The notes beneath the pieces are model-generated. The model had not been told where the DNA came from, did no database searches, and saw only the letters and a program-made list of their open reading frames with translations. From an uncultured Bacillota bacterium (GTDB taxonomy: Bacteria; Bacillota_I; Bacilli_A; Erysipelotrichales; Erysipelotrichaceae), in contig ONXX01000048.1 in assembly GCA_900321955.1 (NCBI GenBank), positions 1-13,139 of the forward strand: 13,139 nucleotides of DNA. The letters run 5' to 3'. Shown here in pieces: positions 1-7,396 of this stretch. How positions within the stretch are numbered: the stretch's first letter is position 1; the number at the start of each line of letters is the position of its first letter. A program made the position numbers and the translations under genes.

Positions 1-1180
1 TCGGCTCTTGCCAAAGATCCGAAGCGATACGTTTGCCCGAAGCGCCGAAACCGATGATCTGTTTGACACAAGCCAGATGTTTTCGCATCTCACTCATATC
101 CAGACCTTTTTCGTAGCCGCCGACCAGAAGGATGACGCCTTTTTCAAAGGAATCCAAAGCGGTGATGGTCGCGTCGGTGTTGGTTCCCTTGGAATCGTTG
201 TAATAGCTGACACCGTCTAATGTCCTGACGTATTCGATTCGGTGTTCCACGCCTTTGAAGGAATCGATGGTTTCGATAATGTCTTCGTTGGAAATGCCAA
301 GAAGTTTGGCAGCCGTGATGGCGATGATGATGTTTTGACGATTATGTTTGCCAACCAGATGGATCTTGTCCAAAGGAAGAACCTTTTCGTGGTTCACATA
401 CATAAAACCATCCTCGATATAGGAATAACCGTCTTTGTTTTCCAAAGAGATGTCTACGGTCTTACATGCCGGAGGGTAACGAAGAAGATAGTCTTTTAAT
501 GTCGCATCATCGCCGTTGACGATGAAGACGTCATCTTCCCTCATGTTGCGGTAAACTTCCGTTTTGGACTTATAGTAGGCATCGAGAGAACCCATCGTCT
601 CCAGATGATCCGGTGTCAGGTTGATGATGGTGGCGATCTGCGGACGGAAGCGGTCGATGTCGACCAGCTGGTGGTTGGAGATCTCCAGCGAGATGTAATA
701 GCCTTCCTGATGCATCAGATCATGATCCAGGACCAGTTCACATAAAGGTGTGCCGATATTGCCGCCGACCAGTGCTTTCTCTTTGAAAGCCTTCTTCAGC
801 AGTTCGTAGACGATGGTGGTCGTCGTGGTTTTGCCGTTAGTGCCGGTAATCGCGATGTAGTGCTGTCTGGCGGATACGTCAAAGGCCAGCTCGATCTCCG
901 TGATGATCCTGATGTTTCTTTCGTTCAGACGTTTTACGATCGGTGAAACAGGCGGAACGCCCGGGTTCTTGATGACCAGATCGTAGTCTTTTTCAAAAAC
1001 GGACATGTCCTGATCGTAAATCGTGACGCCCATTTCTTCCAATTCTTTTATTTCGTTTTCAGAGGGTGCTTTCCTCTCTGAAAGATATATTTGTGCACCG
1101 AGCTGATGCAGAACCTTGATGGCTGCCATGCCCGAACGGGCCAGTCCGATGACCAATACTTTTTTGTTCCTATATTCCAT
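1..1180 (-). CDS. murD: UDP-N-acetylmuramoyl-L-alanine--D-glutamate ligase (MurD), 3' end outside window
   Basis: MurD is the cytoplasmic Mur ligase that uses ATP to add D-glutamate to UDP-MurNAc-L-Ala in peptidoglycan precursor synthesis. Translating the minus strand from the ATG at 1180 gives 393 open codons with no stop, so roughly the last 50-60 residues of the usual ~450 lie beyond base 1. Visible signatures: an N-terminal nucleotide-binding fold with VIGLARSGMAA near residues 10-20; the Mur-ligase P-loop TGTNGKTTTTT near 110-120; NLTPDHLE near 190; and the MurD-typical NDSKGTNTDAT near 327-337. The usual ESSFQL-like segment reads EISNHQL here. The gene diverges from the DUF1934-like gene. 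An extended -10 lies directly upstream, and an AGGGG almost touches the ATG, too close to act as a normal ribosome binding site. The identification is firm; only the C-terminus is unseen. Confidence 0.96.
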   Translation of the reverse strand, partial: MEYRNKKVLVIGLARSGMAAIKVLHQLGAQIYLSERKAPSENEIKELEEMGVTIYDQDMSVFEKDYDLVIKNPGVPPVSPIVKRLNERNIRIITEIELAFDVSARQHYIAITGTNGKTTTTTIVYELLKKAFKEKALVGGNIGTPLCELVLDHDLMHQEGYYISLEISNHQLVDIDRFRPQIATIINLTPDHLETMGSLDAYYKSKTEVYRNMREDDVFIVNGDDATLKDYLLRYPPACKTVDISLENKDGYSYIEDGFMYVNHEKVLPLDKIHLVGKHNRQNIIIAITAAKLLGISNEDIIETIDSFKGVEHRIEYVRTLDGVSYYNDSKGTNTDATITALDSFEKGVILLVGGYEKGLDMSEMRKHLACVKQIIGFGASGKRIASDLWQEP

Positions 1181-1187
1181 ACCCCTA

Positions 1188-1196
1188 ATTCTATCA
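1188..1196 (-). promoter_or_regulatory. Extended -10 promoter element for murD
   Basis: The minus strand reads TGATAGAAT, a TGn extended -10 with one mismatch to TATAAT. The hexamer ends six bases before 1181, so the expected transcription start is 1181, one base before the ATG. No clear -35 is visible. The extended -10 would compensate for that. Confidence 0.45.
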
Positions 1197-1229
1197 TTAT
1201 TGTTGACTTATTAAAATGATTGTATAAAA

Positions 1230-1577
1230 ATGAAATTGATGAATGCTAAGGTATCACTCAGCAATCCGGCAGACGATTATTTCGATGAAGTACTTGTTGA
1301 AAATATCGCCGACAGAAACTGCTTTTCCTATACAGATAACGACGGTTTCTTGTGCGAAATGTGTGTGTATGATGACGGGCTTTGCCTGTTTCGACAAGGA
1401 GATGATCATATGCTGGAACTGCATTTAAAAACCGACTATTATGCCAAGATAACGGCACCCGAGGGCGTATGTAAAATCGATGTAAAAGTAGTTGATTTTA
1501 AATATCATAGTGATATATTAGAAATGCATTACCTCATAAATGACGAGGAACGGCTTATAAAAATCAATTATTGCTAG
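1230..1577 (+). CDS. DUF1934 / YwiB-like small beta-barrel protein
   Basis: This 115-residue protein has alternating hydrophobic strands and no transmembrane segment or signal peptide. The C-terminal half, from LELHLKT to LIKINY, follows the strand pattern of Bacillus YwiB (DUF1934, calycin-like beta barrel). In Bacillus, ywiB sits close to argS and rpoE, and here rpoE follows after seven bases, which supports the assignment. argS is absent. Family function is not known with confidence. The protein is shorter than YwiB (about 140 residues), mainly in the N-terminal half. The start is uncertain: ATG 1230 and in-frame ATG 1239 are both possible and neither has a good Shine-Dalgarno. TTGACT (1203-1208) and TATAAA (1223-1228) resemble promoter boxes, but their 14-base spacing is short; if real, they would favour ATG 1239. 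Confidence 0.6.
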   Translation: MKLMNAKVSLSNPADDYFDEVLVENIADRNCFSYTDNDGFLCEMCVYDDGLCLFRQGDDHMLELHLKTDYYAKITAPEGVCKIDVKVVDFKYHSDILEMHYLINDEERLIKINYC

Positions 1578-1584
1578 GAGTGAA

Positions 1585-1911
1585 GTGTTAAAAATGGCCA
1601 GTGCTAAGTCTATGACAGACATCGCTTACGATGTCATCTCAAAGAAAAAACGTGCAGTACAGTTTAGTAAGCTTTGGGAGGAGGTTTCCAGGCTCTACGG
1701 AGTTTCTAATGACAAGGTTGCACAATTCTATTCTGATCTGACATTCGATTCCAGATTCGCATCATTGAAAGACAACAAATGGGATCTGGTCGAGAGACGC
1801 AAATTTGCGGAATCACACATCGACCTTTCCGAGATTGAATTAGGTGATGACGAACCGGAAGAAGGAATGGAAGAACAGGATTCACCTATGAATAACAGCG
1901 ATGAATATTAA
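1585..1911 (+). CDS. rpoE: DNA-directed RNA polymerase delta subunit (RpoE), short acidic tail
   Basis: Delta binds RNA polymerase of Gram-positive bacteria and affects promoter-complex stability, transcript release and polymerase recycling. Residues about 5-70 form the HARE-HTH domain, with the recognisable pattern MTDIAYDVISKKKRAVQF, a KLWEEV helix and an FYSDLTFDSRF segment ending in WDLVER. The remaining roughly 30 residues are acidic and Ser/Asn-rich. That tail is much shorter than the long acidic C-terminus of the Bacillus protein (about 170 residues in total). Two starts are possible: GTG 1585 is only four bases from AGGAG (1576-1580), while ATG 1594 is thirteen bases away. ATG 1594 gives the more typical N-terminus (MASAKSMTD). 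The gene is cotranscribed with the DUF1934-like gene and closed by a strong terminator one base after its stop. Confidence 0.88.
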   Translation: MLKMASAKSMTDIAYDVISKKKRAVQFSKLWEEVSRLYGVSNDKVAQFYSDLTFDSRFASLKDNKWDLVERRKFAESHIDLSEIELGDDEPEEGMEEQDSPMNNSDEY

Positions 1912-1932
1912 GACTCTTCGGAGTCTTTTTTT
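1910..1932 (+). terminator. Rho-independent terminator after rpoE
   Basis: A seven-base-pair stem (AAGACTC with GAGTCTT) closes a TTCG tetraloop and is followed by a run of T. The stem begins within the rpoE stop codon. The next gene has its own -10 only four bases after the T run, so terminator and promoter are packed together. Confidence 0.9.
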
Positions 1933-1935
1933 CTG

Positions 1936-1941
1936 TATAAT
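1936..1941 (+). promoter_or_regulatory. Consensus -10 for the HAD hydrolase / ispF unit
   Basis: A perfect TATAAT is followed by exactly six bases and then ATG 1948, so the predicted +1 is the A of the start codon. There is no room for a Shine-Dalgarno. Any -35 would fall inside the rpoE terminator hairpin and is weak. Confidence 0.55.
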
Positions 1942-1947
1942 GTTGGT

Positions 1948-2571
1948 ATGAAATACGCCATATTCGACTTTAACGGAACGATCCTTGATGATGTGGATGT
2001 CTGCATTCAGGCGGAGAATCATACGATCAGACACTTCGGACTGCAAAGAGGACCGATCGATTTAGACGAGTACCTGCATCTGTTCACTTTCCCGGTCAAA
2101 AACTATTATGAGAATGTCGGTTTTGACTGGTCGAAATTCTCCTATGAAGAAGTCGGCCAATACTGGTTTGACTGGTATCGTGCTTTACGTGATGAATACA
2201 AGGTATTTGACGGCGTGATCGATGTGTTAAAGAAGAGCAGGGAAGAGGGCTATTCCAATATATTGCTTTCTGCTTCCAGTCTGGTTGAACTTCAAAAACA
2301 ATTGAAGGAACTGGACATTGAAGAGTACTTCGATGAAGTGCTGGGCATTGATAATATCTATGCCGGATCCAAGGTCGATATCGCCTTGAACTGGATAAAG
2401 GACAAGGATCCTGCAAAATGCATCATGATCGGCGATACTCTTCATGATCTGGATGTTGCCAAAGCGATGGGCGTCGACTGCGTGCTGGTGGCCAAAGGAC
2501 ATCAGGCAAAAGAGATCCTGACAGAAAACTGGGACAAGGTCGTTGACGATATAAGAGAGGTGAAACTGTAA
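1948..2571 (+). CDS. HAD-superfamily hydrolase, phosphoglycolate-phosphatase-like, DxN motif
   Basis: This 207-residue cytoplasmic protein has the HAD motifs in order: motif [10 protein letters not shown] (nucleophile D7), a helical cap at about 15-85, motif II LLSAS near 106-110, motif III lysine K142, and motif [11 protein letters not shown] with D163 and D167. It most resembles the Gph/PGP-like phosphatases, but the substrate cannot be read from sequence. The second motif I acid is asparagine (N9) instead of the usual aspartate. A D-x-N-G-T subgroup does occur among HAD proteins, so this need not mean inactivity. The start is well set because motif I begins at residue 7, as usual. No Shine-Dalgarno is present and the -10 sits six bases upstream. 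The stop overlaps the ispF start (TAATG), which suggests translational coupling. Confidence 0.87.
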   Translation: MKYAIFDFNGTILDDVDVCIQAENHTIRHFGLQRGPIDLDEYLHLFTFPVKNYYENVGFDWSKFSYEEVGQYWFDWYRALRDEYKVFDGVIDVLKKSREEGYSNILLSASSLVELQKQLKELDIEEYFDEVLGIDNIYAGSKVDIALNWIKDKDPAKCIMIGDTLHDLDVAKAMGVDCVLVAKGHQAKEILTENWDKVVDDIREVKL

Positions 2572-3047
2572 TGAGGATCGGTCAGTCAAAAGATATTCAC
2601 AAACTGGTAGAAGGAAGAGATCTGATCATCGGCGGAGTGAAGATCCCTTATGAAAAAGGTCTCTTGGGCCATTCCGATGCCGATGTACTGCTGCATGCGA
2701 TCATCGAATCGCTGATCGGTGCCATGGGCCTCAAGGATATCGGCACGCATTTTCCGGACACAGATCCCAGATACAAAGGCATCTCGTCTCTGCTTCTGCT
2801 GGATGAGACGTATAAGATGCTGGAAGAAAACGGCTATGAGATCGTCAATATCGATTCTTTGATCAATATCGAAAAACCGAAAATGGCGCCGCACATCGAT
2901 CAGATGCGAAGAAACATTGCGGAACATCTTCATTGCGATGAATCCCGGATCAACGTCAAAGCGACCAGAGGTGAGGGCCTCGGCTTTGTCGGCAGAGGAG
3001 AAGGGGCGATCGCTTATGCAGTATGCCTGATTGACGAAAAAAGATAA
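2571..3047 (+). CDS. ispF: 2-C-methyl-D-erythritol 2,4-cyclodiphosphate synthase (IspF)
   Basis: IspF converts CDP-methylerythritol 2-phosphate to the 2,4-cyclodiphosphate, releasing CMP, in the MEP isoprenoid pathway. It works as a trimer with an active-site divalent metal. The protein is full length (158 residues). Metal ligands D8, H10 and H42 are present, within [12 protein letters not shown] and [26 protein letters not shown] (56-70) and the C-terminal [10 protein letters not shown] (136-145) match the family. Two familiar spots differ: residues 5-7 are QSK where HGF/HGT is common, and the ATTTEKLGF block reads ATRGEGLGF. Neither change removes a metal ligand. The ATG overlaps the HAD stop by one base, and AGAGAGGTG lies about eight bases upstream. 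ispD is not nearby, so this copy is not in the common ispDF arrangement. Confidence 0.95.
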   Translation: MRIGQSKDIHKLVEGRDLIIGGVKIPYEKGLLGHSDADVLLHAIIESLIGAMGLKDIGTHFPDTDPRYKGISSLLLLDETYKMLEENGYEIVNIDSLINIEKPKMAPHIDQMRRNIAEHLHCDESRINVKATRGEGLGFVGRGEGAIAYAVCLIDEKR

Positions 3048-3056
3048 ACAAAGCAT

Positions 3057-3092
3057 AAAAAACAGCGCAGGATTTAAATCCCGCGCTGTTTT
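3057..3092. terminator. Two-way terminator between ispF and fba
   Basis: An inverted repeat pairs AAAACAGCGC with GCGCTGTTTT, plus an inner GGA/TCC after one A-C mismatch, around a TTTAAA centre. T runs follow on both strands, so it can end transcription of the converging ispF and fba units. Confidence 0.88.
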
Positions 3093-3103
3093 GGTTTTGA
3101 TGA

Positions 3104-4069
3104 TTAGATCTTGTTGTCGCAGCCTAAGACGTCGACGATCTTGTGTTTGACTAACTGCTTGATGTTTTCTCTTGCAGGTTTGAGATATTCTCTCGGGTCA
3201 AACTTTTCAGGATGTTCGTTGAAGAACTTTCTGATTGTGCCGGTCATGGCAAGACGTAAGTCGGAGTCGATGTTGATCTTGCAGACAGCCATCTTGGAAG
3301 CCTGTCTTAACTGATCTTCAGGAACACCAACTGCATCCGGCATATTGCCGCCGTTTTCGTTGATCATCTTGACATATTCCTGCGGAACAGAAGATGAACC
3401 GTGTAATACGATCGGGAAGCCCGGGAGTCTCTTAGAGACTTCTTCAAGAATGTCGAATCTGAGTGGTGGAGGTACCAGGATGCCTTCTTCGTTTCTGGTG
3501 CACTGTTCAGGTCTGAACTTGTAAGCACCGTGAGAAGTACCGATAGCGATAGCTAATGAGTCACAGCCTGTTCTTCTGACGAATTCTTCGACGTCTTCCG
3601 GTCTTGTGTAGGATGAATCTTCTGCAGAAACGGAAACTTCATCTTCAACACCGGCTAAAGTACCTAATTCAGCTTCTACAACGACACCGTGAGCGTGTGC
3701 ATACTCAACAACCTGCTTCGTGATGGCGATGTTCTCTTCAAATGGTTTTGAAGAAGCGTCGATCATGACGGAAGTGAAACCGTCATCGATACAAGACTTA
3801 CAAGTTTCGAAGCTGTCACCATGGTCGAGGTGCAGGACGATTGGAAGACCGGTTTCGATAACTGCTGCTTCAACCAGCTTTACCAGATAAGTTCTGTTGG
3901 CATAAGCTCTTGCGCCTTTTGAAACCTGGAGGATAACCGGAGCGTTGCATTCTTTAGCAGCTTCAGTGATACCCTGGATGATTTCCATGTTGTTGACGTT
4001 GAAAGCACCAATCGCGTAGCCGCCATTATATGCTTTCTCAAACATTTCTTTAGATGTTACCAATGGCAT
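3104..4069 (-). CDS. fba: Class II fructose-1,6-bisphosphate aldolase
   Basis: This is a zinc-dependent aldolase of glycolysis and gluconeogenesis that cleaves fructose 1,6-bisphosphate to dihydroxyacetone phosphate and glyceraldehyde 3-phosphate. The 321-residue product starts MPLVTSKEMFEKAYNGGYAIGAFN, as expected. Visible motifs are HLDHGD (catalytic Asp and zinc His), EAELGTLAGVED, GTSHGAYKF (zinc His), VLHGSSSVP (zinc His) and KINIDSDLR near the C-terminus. It is longer than Bacillus FbaA (about 285 residues) because of a segment after VLHGSSSVP running roughly QEYVKMINENGGNMPDAVG, typical of the longer class II sub-branch. ATG 4069 is chosen over an upstream start at 4108 because it follows AAGGAG (4085-4080) by ten bases and gives the family N-terminus. 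The gene is monocistronic, ending at a two-way terminator. Confidence 0.96.
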   Translation of the reverse strand: MPLVTSKEMFEKAYNGGYAIGAFNVNNMEIIQGITEAAKECNAPVILQVSKGARAYANRTYLVKLVEAAVIETGLPIVLHLDHGDSFETCKSCIDDGFTSVMIDASSKPFEENIAITKQVVEYAHAHGVVVEAELGTLAGVEDEVSVSAEDSSYTRPEDVEEFVRRTGCDSLAIAIGTSHGAYKFRPEQCTRNEEGILVPPPLRFDILEEVSKRLPGFPIVLHGSSSVPQEYVKMINENGGNMPDAVGVPEDQLRQASKMAVCKINIDSDLRLAMTGTIRKFFNEHPEKFDPREYLKPARENIKQLVKHKIVDVLGCDNKI

Positions 4070-4096
4070 AAAAACTATTCTCCTTTTTCTACAATC

Positions 4097-4102
4097 ATTA
4101 TA
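4097..4102 (-). promoter_or_regulatory. -10 element for fba
   Basis: TATAAT on the minus strand predicts a start near 4090 and a leader of about 20 bases that contains the AAGGAG site (4085-4080). No clear -35 is visible. This gene serves as the leadered contrast to the leaderless candidates in the window. Confidence 0.5.
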
Positions 4103-4192
4103 ACGCAAAAACCGGGAGATAGAGTTGATTAATGAAAGCAGACCGGCAAGTTAACGGTGCAATAAAAACAGTGCTTTTTTAAGCTTTCATAG

Positions 4193-4198
4193 TATAAT
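4193..4198 (+). promoter_or_regulatory. Consensus -10 for the ecfA1-ecfA2-ecfT-truA operon
   Basis: TATAAT ends eight bases before ATG 4207, predicting a start near 4205 and a leader of zero to two bases with no Shine-Dalgarno. An eight-base inverted repeat (ATGAAAGC 4132-4139, GCTTTCAT 4183-4190) ends two bases before the hexamer. Its role is unknown. Confidence 0.5.
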
Positions 4199-4206
4199 CT
4201 AGTAGT

Positions 4207-5031
4207 ATGAGTTTGATAGAAGTTAAAAATGTAAGTTTTTCTTATAACGAGACAAAAAAGGCGGTCGATGACGTCAGTTTTGAAGTGGAACAGGGTTCCT
4301 ATGTTACGATCATCGGCCATAACGGTTCGGGCAAGTCGACACTGGCGAAGCTGATCGCCGGCTTATTGCCGATAAAAGAAGGCAAGATCATCATCGATGG
4401 TCTGGAAGTCAACGAAGAAAACATCGGCAAGATCCGCACGAAACTCGGCATCGTGTTCCAGAATCCCGACAACCAGTTTATCGGTTCCACCGTCAAGGAT
4501 GATATCGCCTTCGGTTTGGAAAACAAACAGGTGAAACAGGAAGACATGGACGGCATCATCAACGAGTATGCCGATAAGGTCGGTCTGCATGATTTTCTGA
4601 ACTATGAACCGCAGAATCTTTCCGGCGGACAGAAGCAGCGTGTGGCGATTGCCGGCATTCTGGCGATGAAGCCGAGCATCCTCATCTTTGATGAGGCAAC
4701 TTCGATGCTGGACCCGAAGGGCAAGAAAGAGATCAAGAAACTGATGTACGATCTGGCCGGCGGGGATGATATCACGATCATTTCGATCACCCACGATATC
4801 GAAGAGGTCTTACAGTCGGATGACTGCGTCGTTTTAAACAAGGGAAAGCTGTTTATGCACGATACACCGGAAAAGGTCTTTATGCATGCGGATAAGCTCA
4901 GACAGATCGAACTGGATGTGCCGTTTATTGAAAAAGTCAGAGAAGTGTTTGGAAAAAAGAAGATCAAACTTAAAGCTGATGATCTGGAAGGAATGGTGGA
5001 CGAATTATGCCGATCAAGTTCAAAGCGTTAA
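4207..5031 (+). CDS. ecfA1: ECF transporter ATPase EcfA1
   Basis: This is one of two ATP-binding subunits of an energy-coupling factor transporter, which powers uptake of vitamins or metal ions through interchangeable S components. The 274 residues contain a full ABC ATPase: Walker A GHNGSGKST (37-45), Q-loop Q85 in VFQNPDNQF, signature LSGGQ (138-142), Walker B SILIFDEA (157-164), D-loop SMLDP and switch histidine H196 in ITHD. The N-terminus (MSLIEVKNVSFSYNE) is typical and fixes the start. The 3' end overlaps ecfA2 by 25 bases in another frame, so the two ATPases are probably made by coupled translation. No S component gene is in the window, as expected for a shared (group II) module. Confidence 0.94.
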   Translation: MSLIEVKNVSFSYNETKKAVDDVSFEVEQGSYVTIIGHNGSGKSTLAKLIAGLLPIKEGKIIIDGLEVNEENIGKIRTKLGIVFQNPDNQFIGSTVKDDIAFGLENKQVKQEDMDGIINEYADKVGLHDFLNYEPQNLSGGQKQRVAIAGILAMKPSILIFDEATSMLDPKGKKEIKKLMYDLAGGDDITIISITHDIEEVLQSDDCVVLNKGKLFMHDTPEKVFMHADKLRQIELDVPFIEKVREVFGKKKIKLKADDLEGMVDELCRSSSKR

Positions 5032-5861
5032 GTTATATCTACAATAAGGACATGCCTTATGCCCATAAGGCACTGGACAATATCAATCTGGAGATCACTG
5101 AGGGCGTCATCACTGCCGTGATCGGTGAGACCGGTTCGGGCAAATCGACGATGGTCGAACATCTCAATGCCTTATTGCTTCCTTCGGAAGGCAGCCTTGA
5201 GGTTTTGGACTATACGATTAAGGCCGGTGAGAAACAGAAGTTTTTAAAGCCGTTAAGGAAGGATGTCGGTCTGGTTTTCCAGTTCTCCGAATATCAGCTG
5301 TTTGAGGAGACGGTCATCAAAGACGTCGCCTTTGGTCCGCTCAATTTCGGCTTTACGCCGCAGGAAGCGCTTGAGCAGGCAAAAAAGGCTTTGAAGATGG
5401 TCAAGATCTCCGAAGACCTCTTTGAAGTTTCACCGCTGGAACTTTCCGGCGGTCAGAAGCGCCGCGTGGCGATCGCCGGCATCATCGCCTGCGATCCGAA
5501 GGTCATCGTTCTGGATGAACCGACAGCCGGTTTGGATCCGAAGGGTTCCAAAGAGATCATTGATCTGTTCATCAATCTCAACAAGACGGAGAAAAAGACG
5601 ATCATCATCGTTTCCCATGACAATGAGATGGTCTACAACTATTGTGATGAAACCGTTGTTTTGTCTCATGGCAAGATCGTTTACCATGGACCGACGGATG
5701 AATTGTTTGCCGATAAGGAAAAGCTGAAGGAATACAATATGCTGGAACCGCAGATTGTCGTCTTCAGAAACGCCCTTATCGAAAAAGGATTTACGCTTTC
5801 CAGGAATGCGCGTACCCTTGAGCAGATCGCTGACGAGGTCGCAAGGCAGGTGAAACGATGA
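5007..5861 (+). CDS. ecfA2: ECF transporter ATPase EcfA2
   Basis: This is the second ATPase of the ECF module, which pairs with EcfA1 under EcfT. The 284-residue ABC ATPase has Walker A GETGSGKST (40-48), Q-loop Q92 in VFQFSEYQLFEETV, signature LSGGQ (146-150), Walker B VIVLDEP (166-172), D-loop AGLDP and switch histidine H204 in VSHD. The VFQFSEYQLFEETVIKDVAFG stretch separates EcfA2 from EcfA1, which reads VFQNPDNQFIGSTV. The start at 5007 lies inside the end of ecfA1, preceded by a purine-rich GGAATGGTGG. The stop overlaps the ecfT start by four bases (ATGA). Gene order and overlaps match the classic Bacillota ecfA1-ecfA2-ecfT block. Confidence 0.94.
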   Translation: MPIKFKALSYIYNKDMPYAHKALDNINLEITEGVITAVIGETGSGKSTMVEHLNALLLPSEGSLEVLDYTIKAGEKQKFLKPLRKDVGLVFQFSEYQLFEETVIKDVAFGPLNFGFTPQEALEQAKKALKMVKISEDLFEVSPLELSGGQKRRVAIAGIIACDPKVIVLDEPTAGLDPKGSKEIIDLFINLNKTEKKTIIIVSHDNEMVYNYCDETVVLSHGKIVYHGPTDELFADKEKLKEYNMLEPQIVVFRNALIEKGFTLSRNARTLEQIADEVARQVKR

Positions 5862-6658
5862 ATAATTTAGTTTTCGGTAAATACATTCCGATCGATTCCC
5901 TGATGCACAGACTCGATCCGCGGGCAAAGCTGATCGGGCTTTTCCTGATGATCGCCGCAGTCTTCATTCCGAAAAGCTGGTGGGTCTTCTTAGTCATTGC
6001 CTTGCTTCTGGCGGTTGCTCTGCTTCTTGCCAAGATCGGCATCAAGATGATCGTGCAGTCTTTCAAGCCGATGATCATGATGATGATCTTCTTACTGGTG
6101 ATCAACTCTTTGACCATCAAGACCGGTGACGTGATGTTTACGATCGGCACCTTTGCGGTATACAAGGATGCCATATTCAATACTCTGTTTGTCATTACGA
6201 GACTTCTTTTGATGATCTCGATTACGACCTTGCTGACGGCAACGACCAATCCGTTAGATCTGACTTTAGGCATCGAATGGCTGCTCAAACCGCTGGAAGT
6301 CATTCATTTCCCGGCACATGAAGTGGCTATGATGGTTTCCATTGCCCTTCGTTTCATTCCGACGATCATTGAAGAGACGATGCGCATTATGAATGCCCAG
6401 AAGTCGCGCGGCGTCGATTTTGAAAACGGCAGGCTGGCCGAAAAGATCTCAGCCATCCTTTCTTTGATCGTGCCGTTATTCTCGGTTGCCTTTGAACGGG
6501 CTTATGAACTGGCAGATGCCATGGAAGCCAGAGGTTATGTACCGGGCGAAAAGCGAACCCGTTATCATGTCCTGCATTTCCGCTTCATGGATTATCTGTT
6601 CATCTTTATCTGCATGGCCATCCTTGCCTTCTCCATCCTTTCGCGGATTTATCTATGA
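5858..6658 (+). CDS. ecfT: ECF transporter transmembrane subunit EcfT
   Basis: EcfT is the membrane scaffold that joins the two ATPases to a substrate-binding S component. The 266-residue protein has several hydrophobic helices (about 24-57, 65-88, 108-128 and a C-terminal one at 246-264). It carries two cytoplasmic coupling motifs of the A-R-G type, AQKSRG (180-185) and AMEARG (221-226), that contact the ATPases. The N-terminal PIDSLMHRLDPRAKL motif is also typical of the family. AGGTG precedes the ATG at a workable distance. The gene overlaps ecfA2 at its start and truA at its end, each by four bases. Confidence 0.94.
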   Translation: MNNLVFGKYIPIDSLMHRLDPRAKLIGLFLMIAAVFIPKSWWVFLVIALLLAVALLLAKIGIKMIVQSFKPMIMMMIFLLVINSLTIKTGDVMFTIGTFAVYKDAIFNTLFVITRLLLMISITTLLTATTNPLDLTLGIEWLLKPLEVIHFPAHEVAMMVSIALRFIPTIIEETMRIMNAQKSRGVDFENGRLAEKISAILSLIVPLFSVAFERAYELADAMEARGYVPGEKRTRYHVLHFRFMDYLFIFICMAILAFSILSRIYL

Positions 6659-7386
6659 GATATAAGGTTATCCTGGCCTATGACGGCCGCAATTATGCCG
6701 GCTTTCAGTCGCAGAAAAACGCCACCGCGATACAGGATATCGTGGAAGGGGCGATCGAACGGGTCTTTTCGGAAAAGATCCGCATCATCATGTCTTCGAG
6801 GACCGATGCCGGCGTTCATGCGTATGGCCAGGTCTTTCACTTTGATACCGACAAGGAAAAGGATGAAGGAAAACTGAAGTTTTCTCTCAATTCCTTATTG
6901 CCGGATGATATCCATGTTGTTGAAGTAAAAAAAGTCAGCCGGGATTTTCATGCCCGTTATTCGGTCAAGAAAAAGACCTATGAATATCTGATCAATCTGG
7001 GGGAATACGACGTCTTTTTAAAGGGCAGAGCTTTTCAATGTTTCTACAAGCTGGATGTCGATCTGATGAAAGAAGGGGCAAAGCTGTTTTTGGGAGAACA
7101 TGACTTCTCTTCCTTCAATACCTCCTCTTTAAAGGAATACCCCAATCAGGTCAGAAATATCACTGAATTCTCGATCACCCGCAAAAAAGACATCCTGAAG
7201 ATCAGGGTGACCAGCTCCGGTTTTCTGAGAAATATGGTGCGCATTATGGTCGGCACATTGATCGATCTGGGCAGAGGCAAGAAGAGCCTCGATGATATCA
7301 AAGACATGCTGGAACATCCATGCAAGTCCACCAGACGATACAACGCCGATCCCAACGGCCTTTATCTGGTAAAGATTTTCTATTAA
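6655..7386 (+). CDS. truA: tRNA pseudouridine(38-40) synthase TruA
   Basis: TruA isomerises uridines 38-40 in the anticodon stem-loop of many tRNAs to pseudouridine. The 243-residue protein is of normal length. The catalytic aspartate is D51 in SSRTDAGVHA, with the GRNYAGFQSQ start and the later KKKTYEY, FLRNMVRIMVGTL and GRGK segments all typical. The ATG overlaps the ecfT stop (ATGA). truA after ecfT is a common Bacillota arrangement with no known mechanistic link, and it shares the operon promoter upstream of ecfA1. Confidence 0.95.
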   Translation: MRYKVILAYDGRNYAGFQSQKNATAIQDIVEGAIERVFSEKIRIIMSSRTDAGVHAYGQVFHFDTDKEKDEGKLKFSLNSLLPDDIHVVEVKKVSRDFHARYSVKKKTYEYLINLGEYDVFLKGRAFQCFYKLDVDLMKEGAKLFLGEHDFSSFNTSSLKEYPNQVRNITEFSITRKKDILKIRVTSSGFLRNMVRIMVGTLIDLGRGKKSLDDIKDMLEHPCKSTRRYNADPNGLYLVKIFY

Positions 7387-7396
7387 AATAAGACAT

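Noticed and set aside
8..499. Two plus-strand reading frames at the left edge (8-220 and 242-499).
   Set aside because: They are antisense shadows of murD, whose protein motifs run unbroken through this region on the minus strand.
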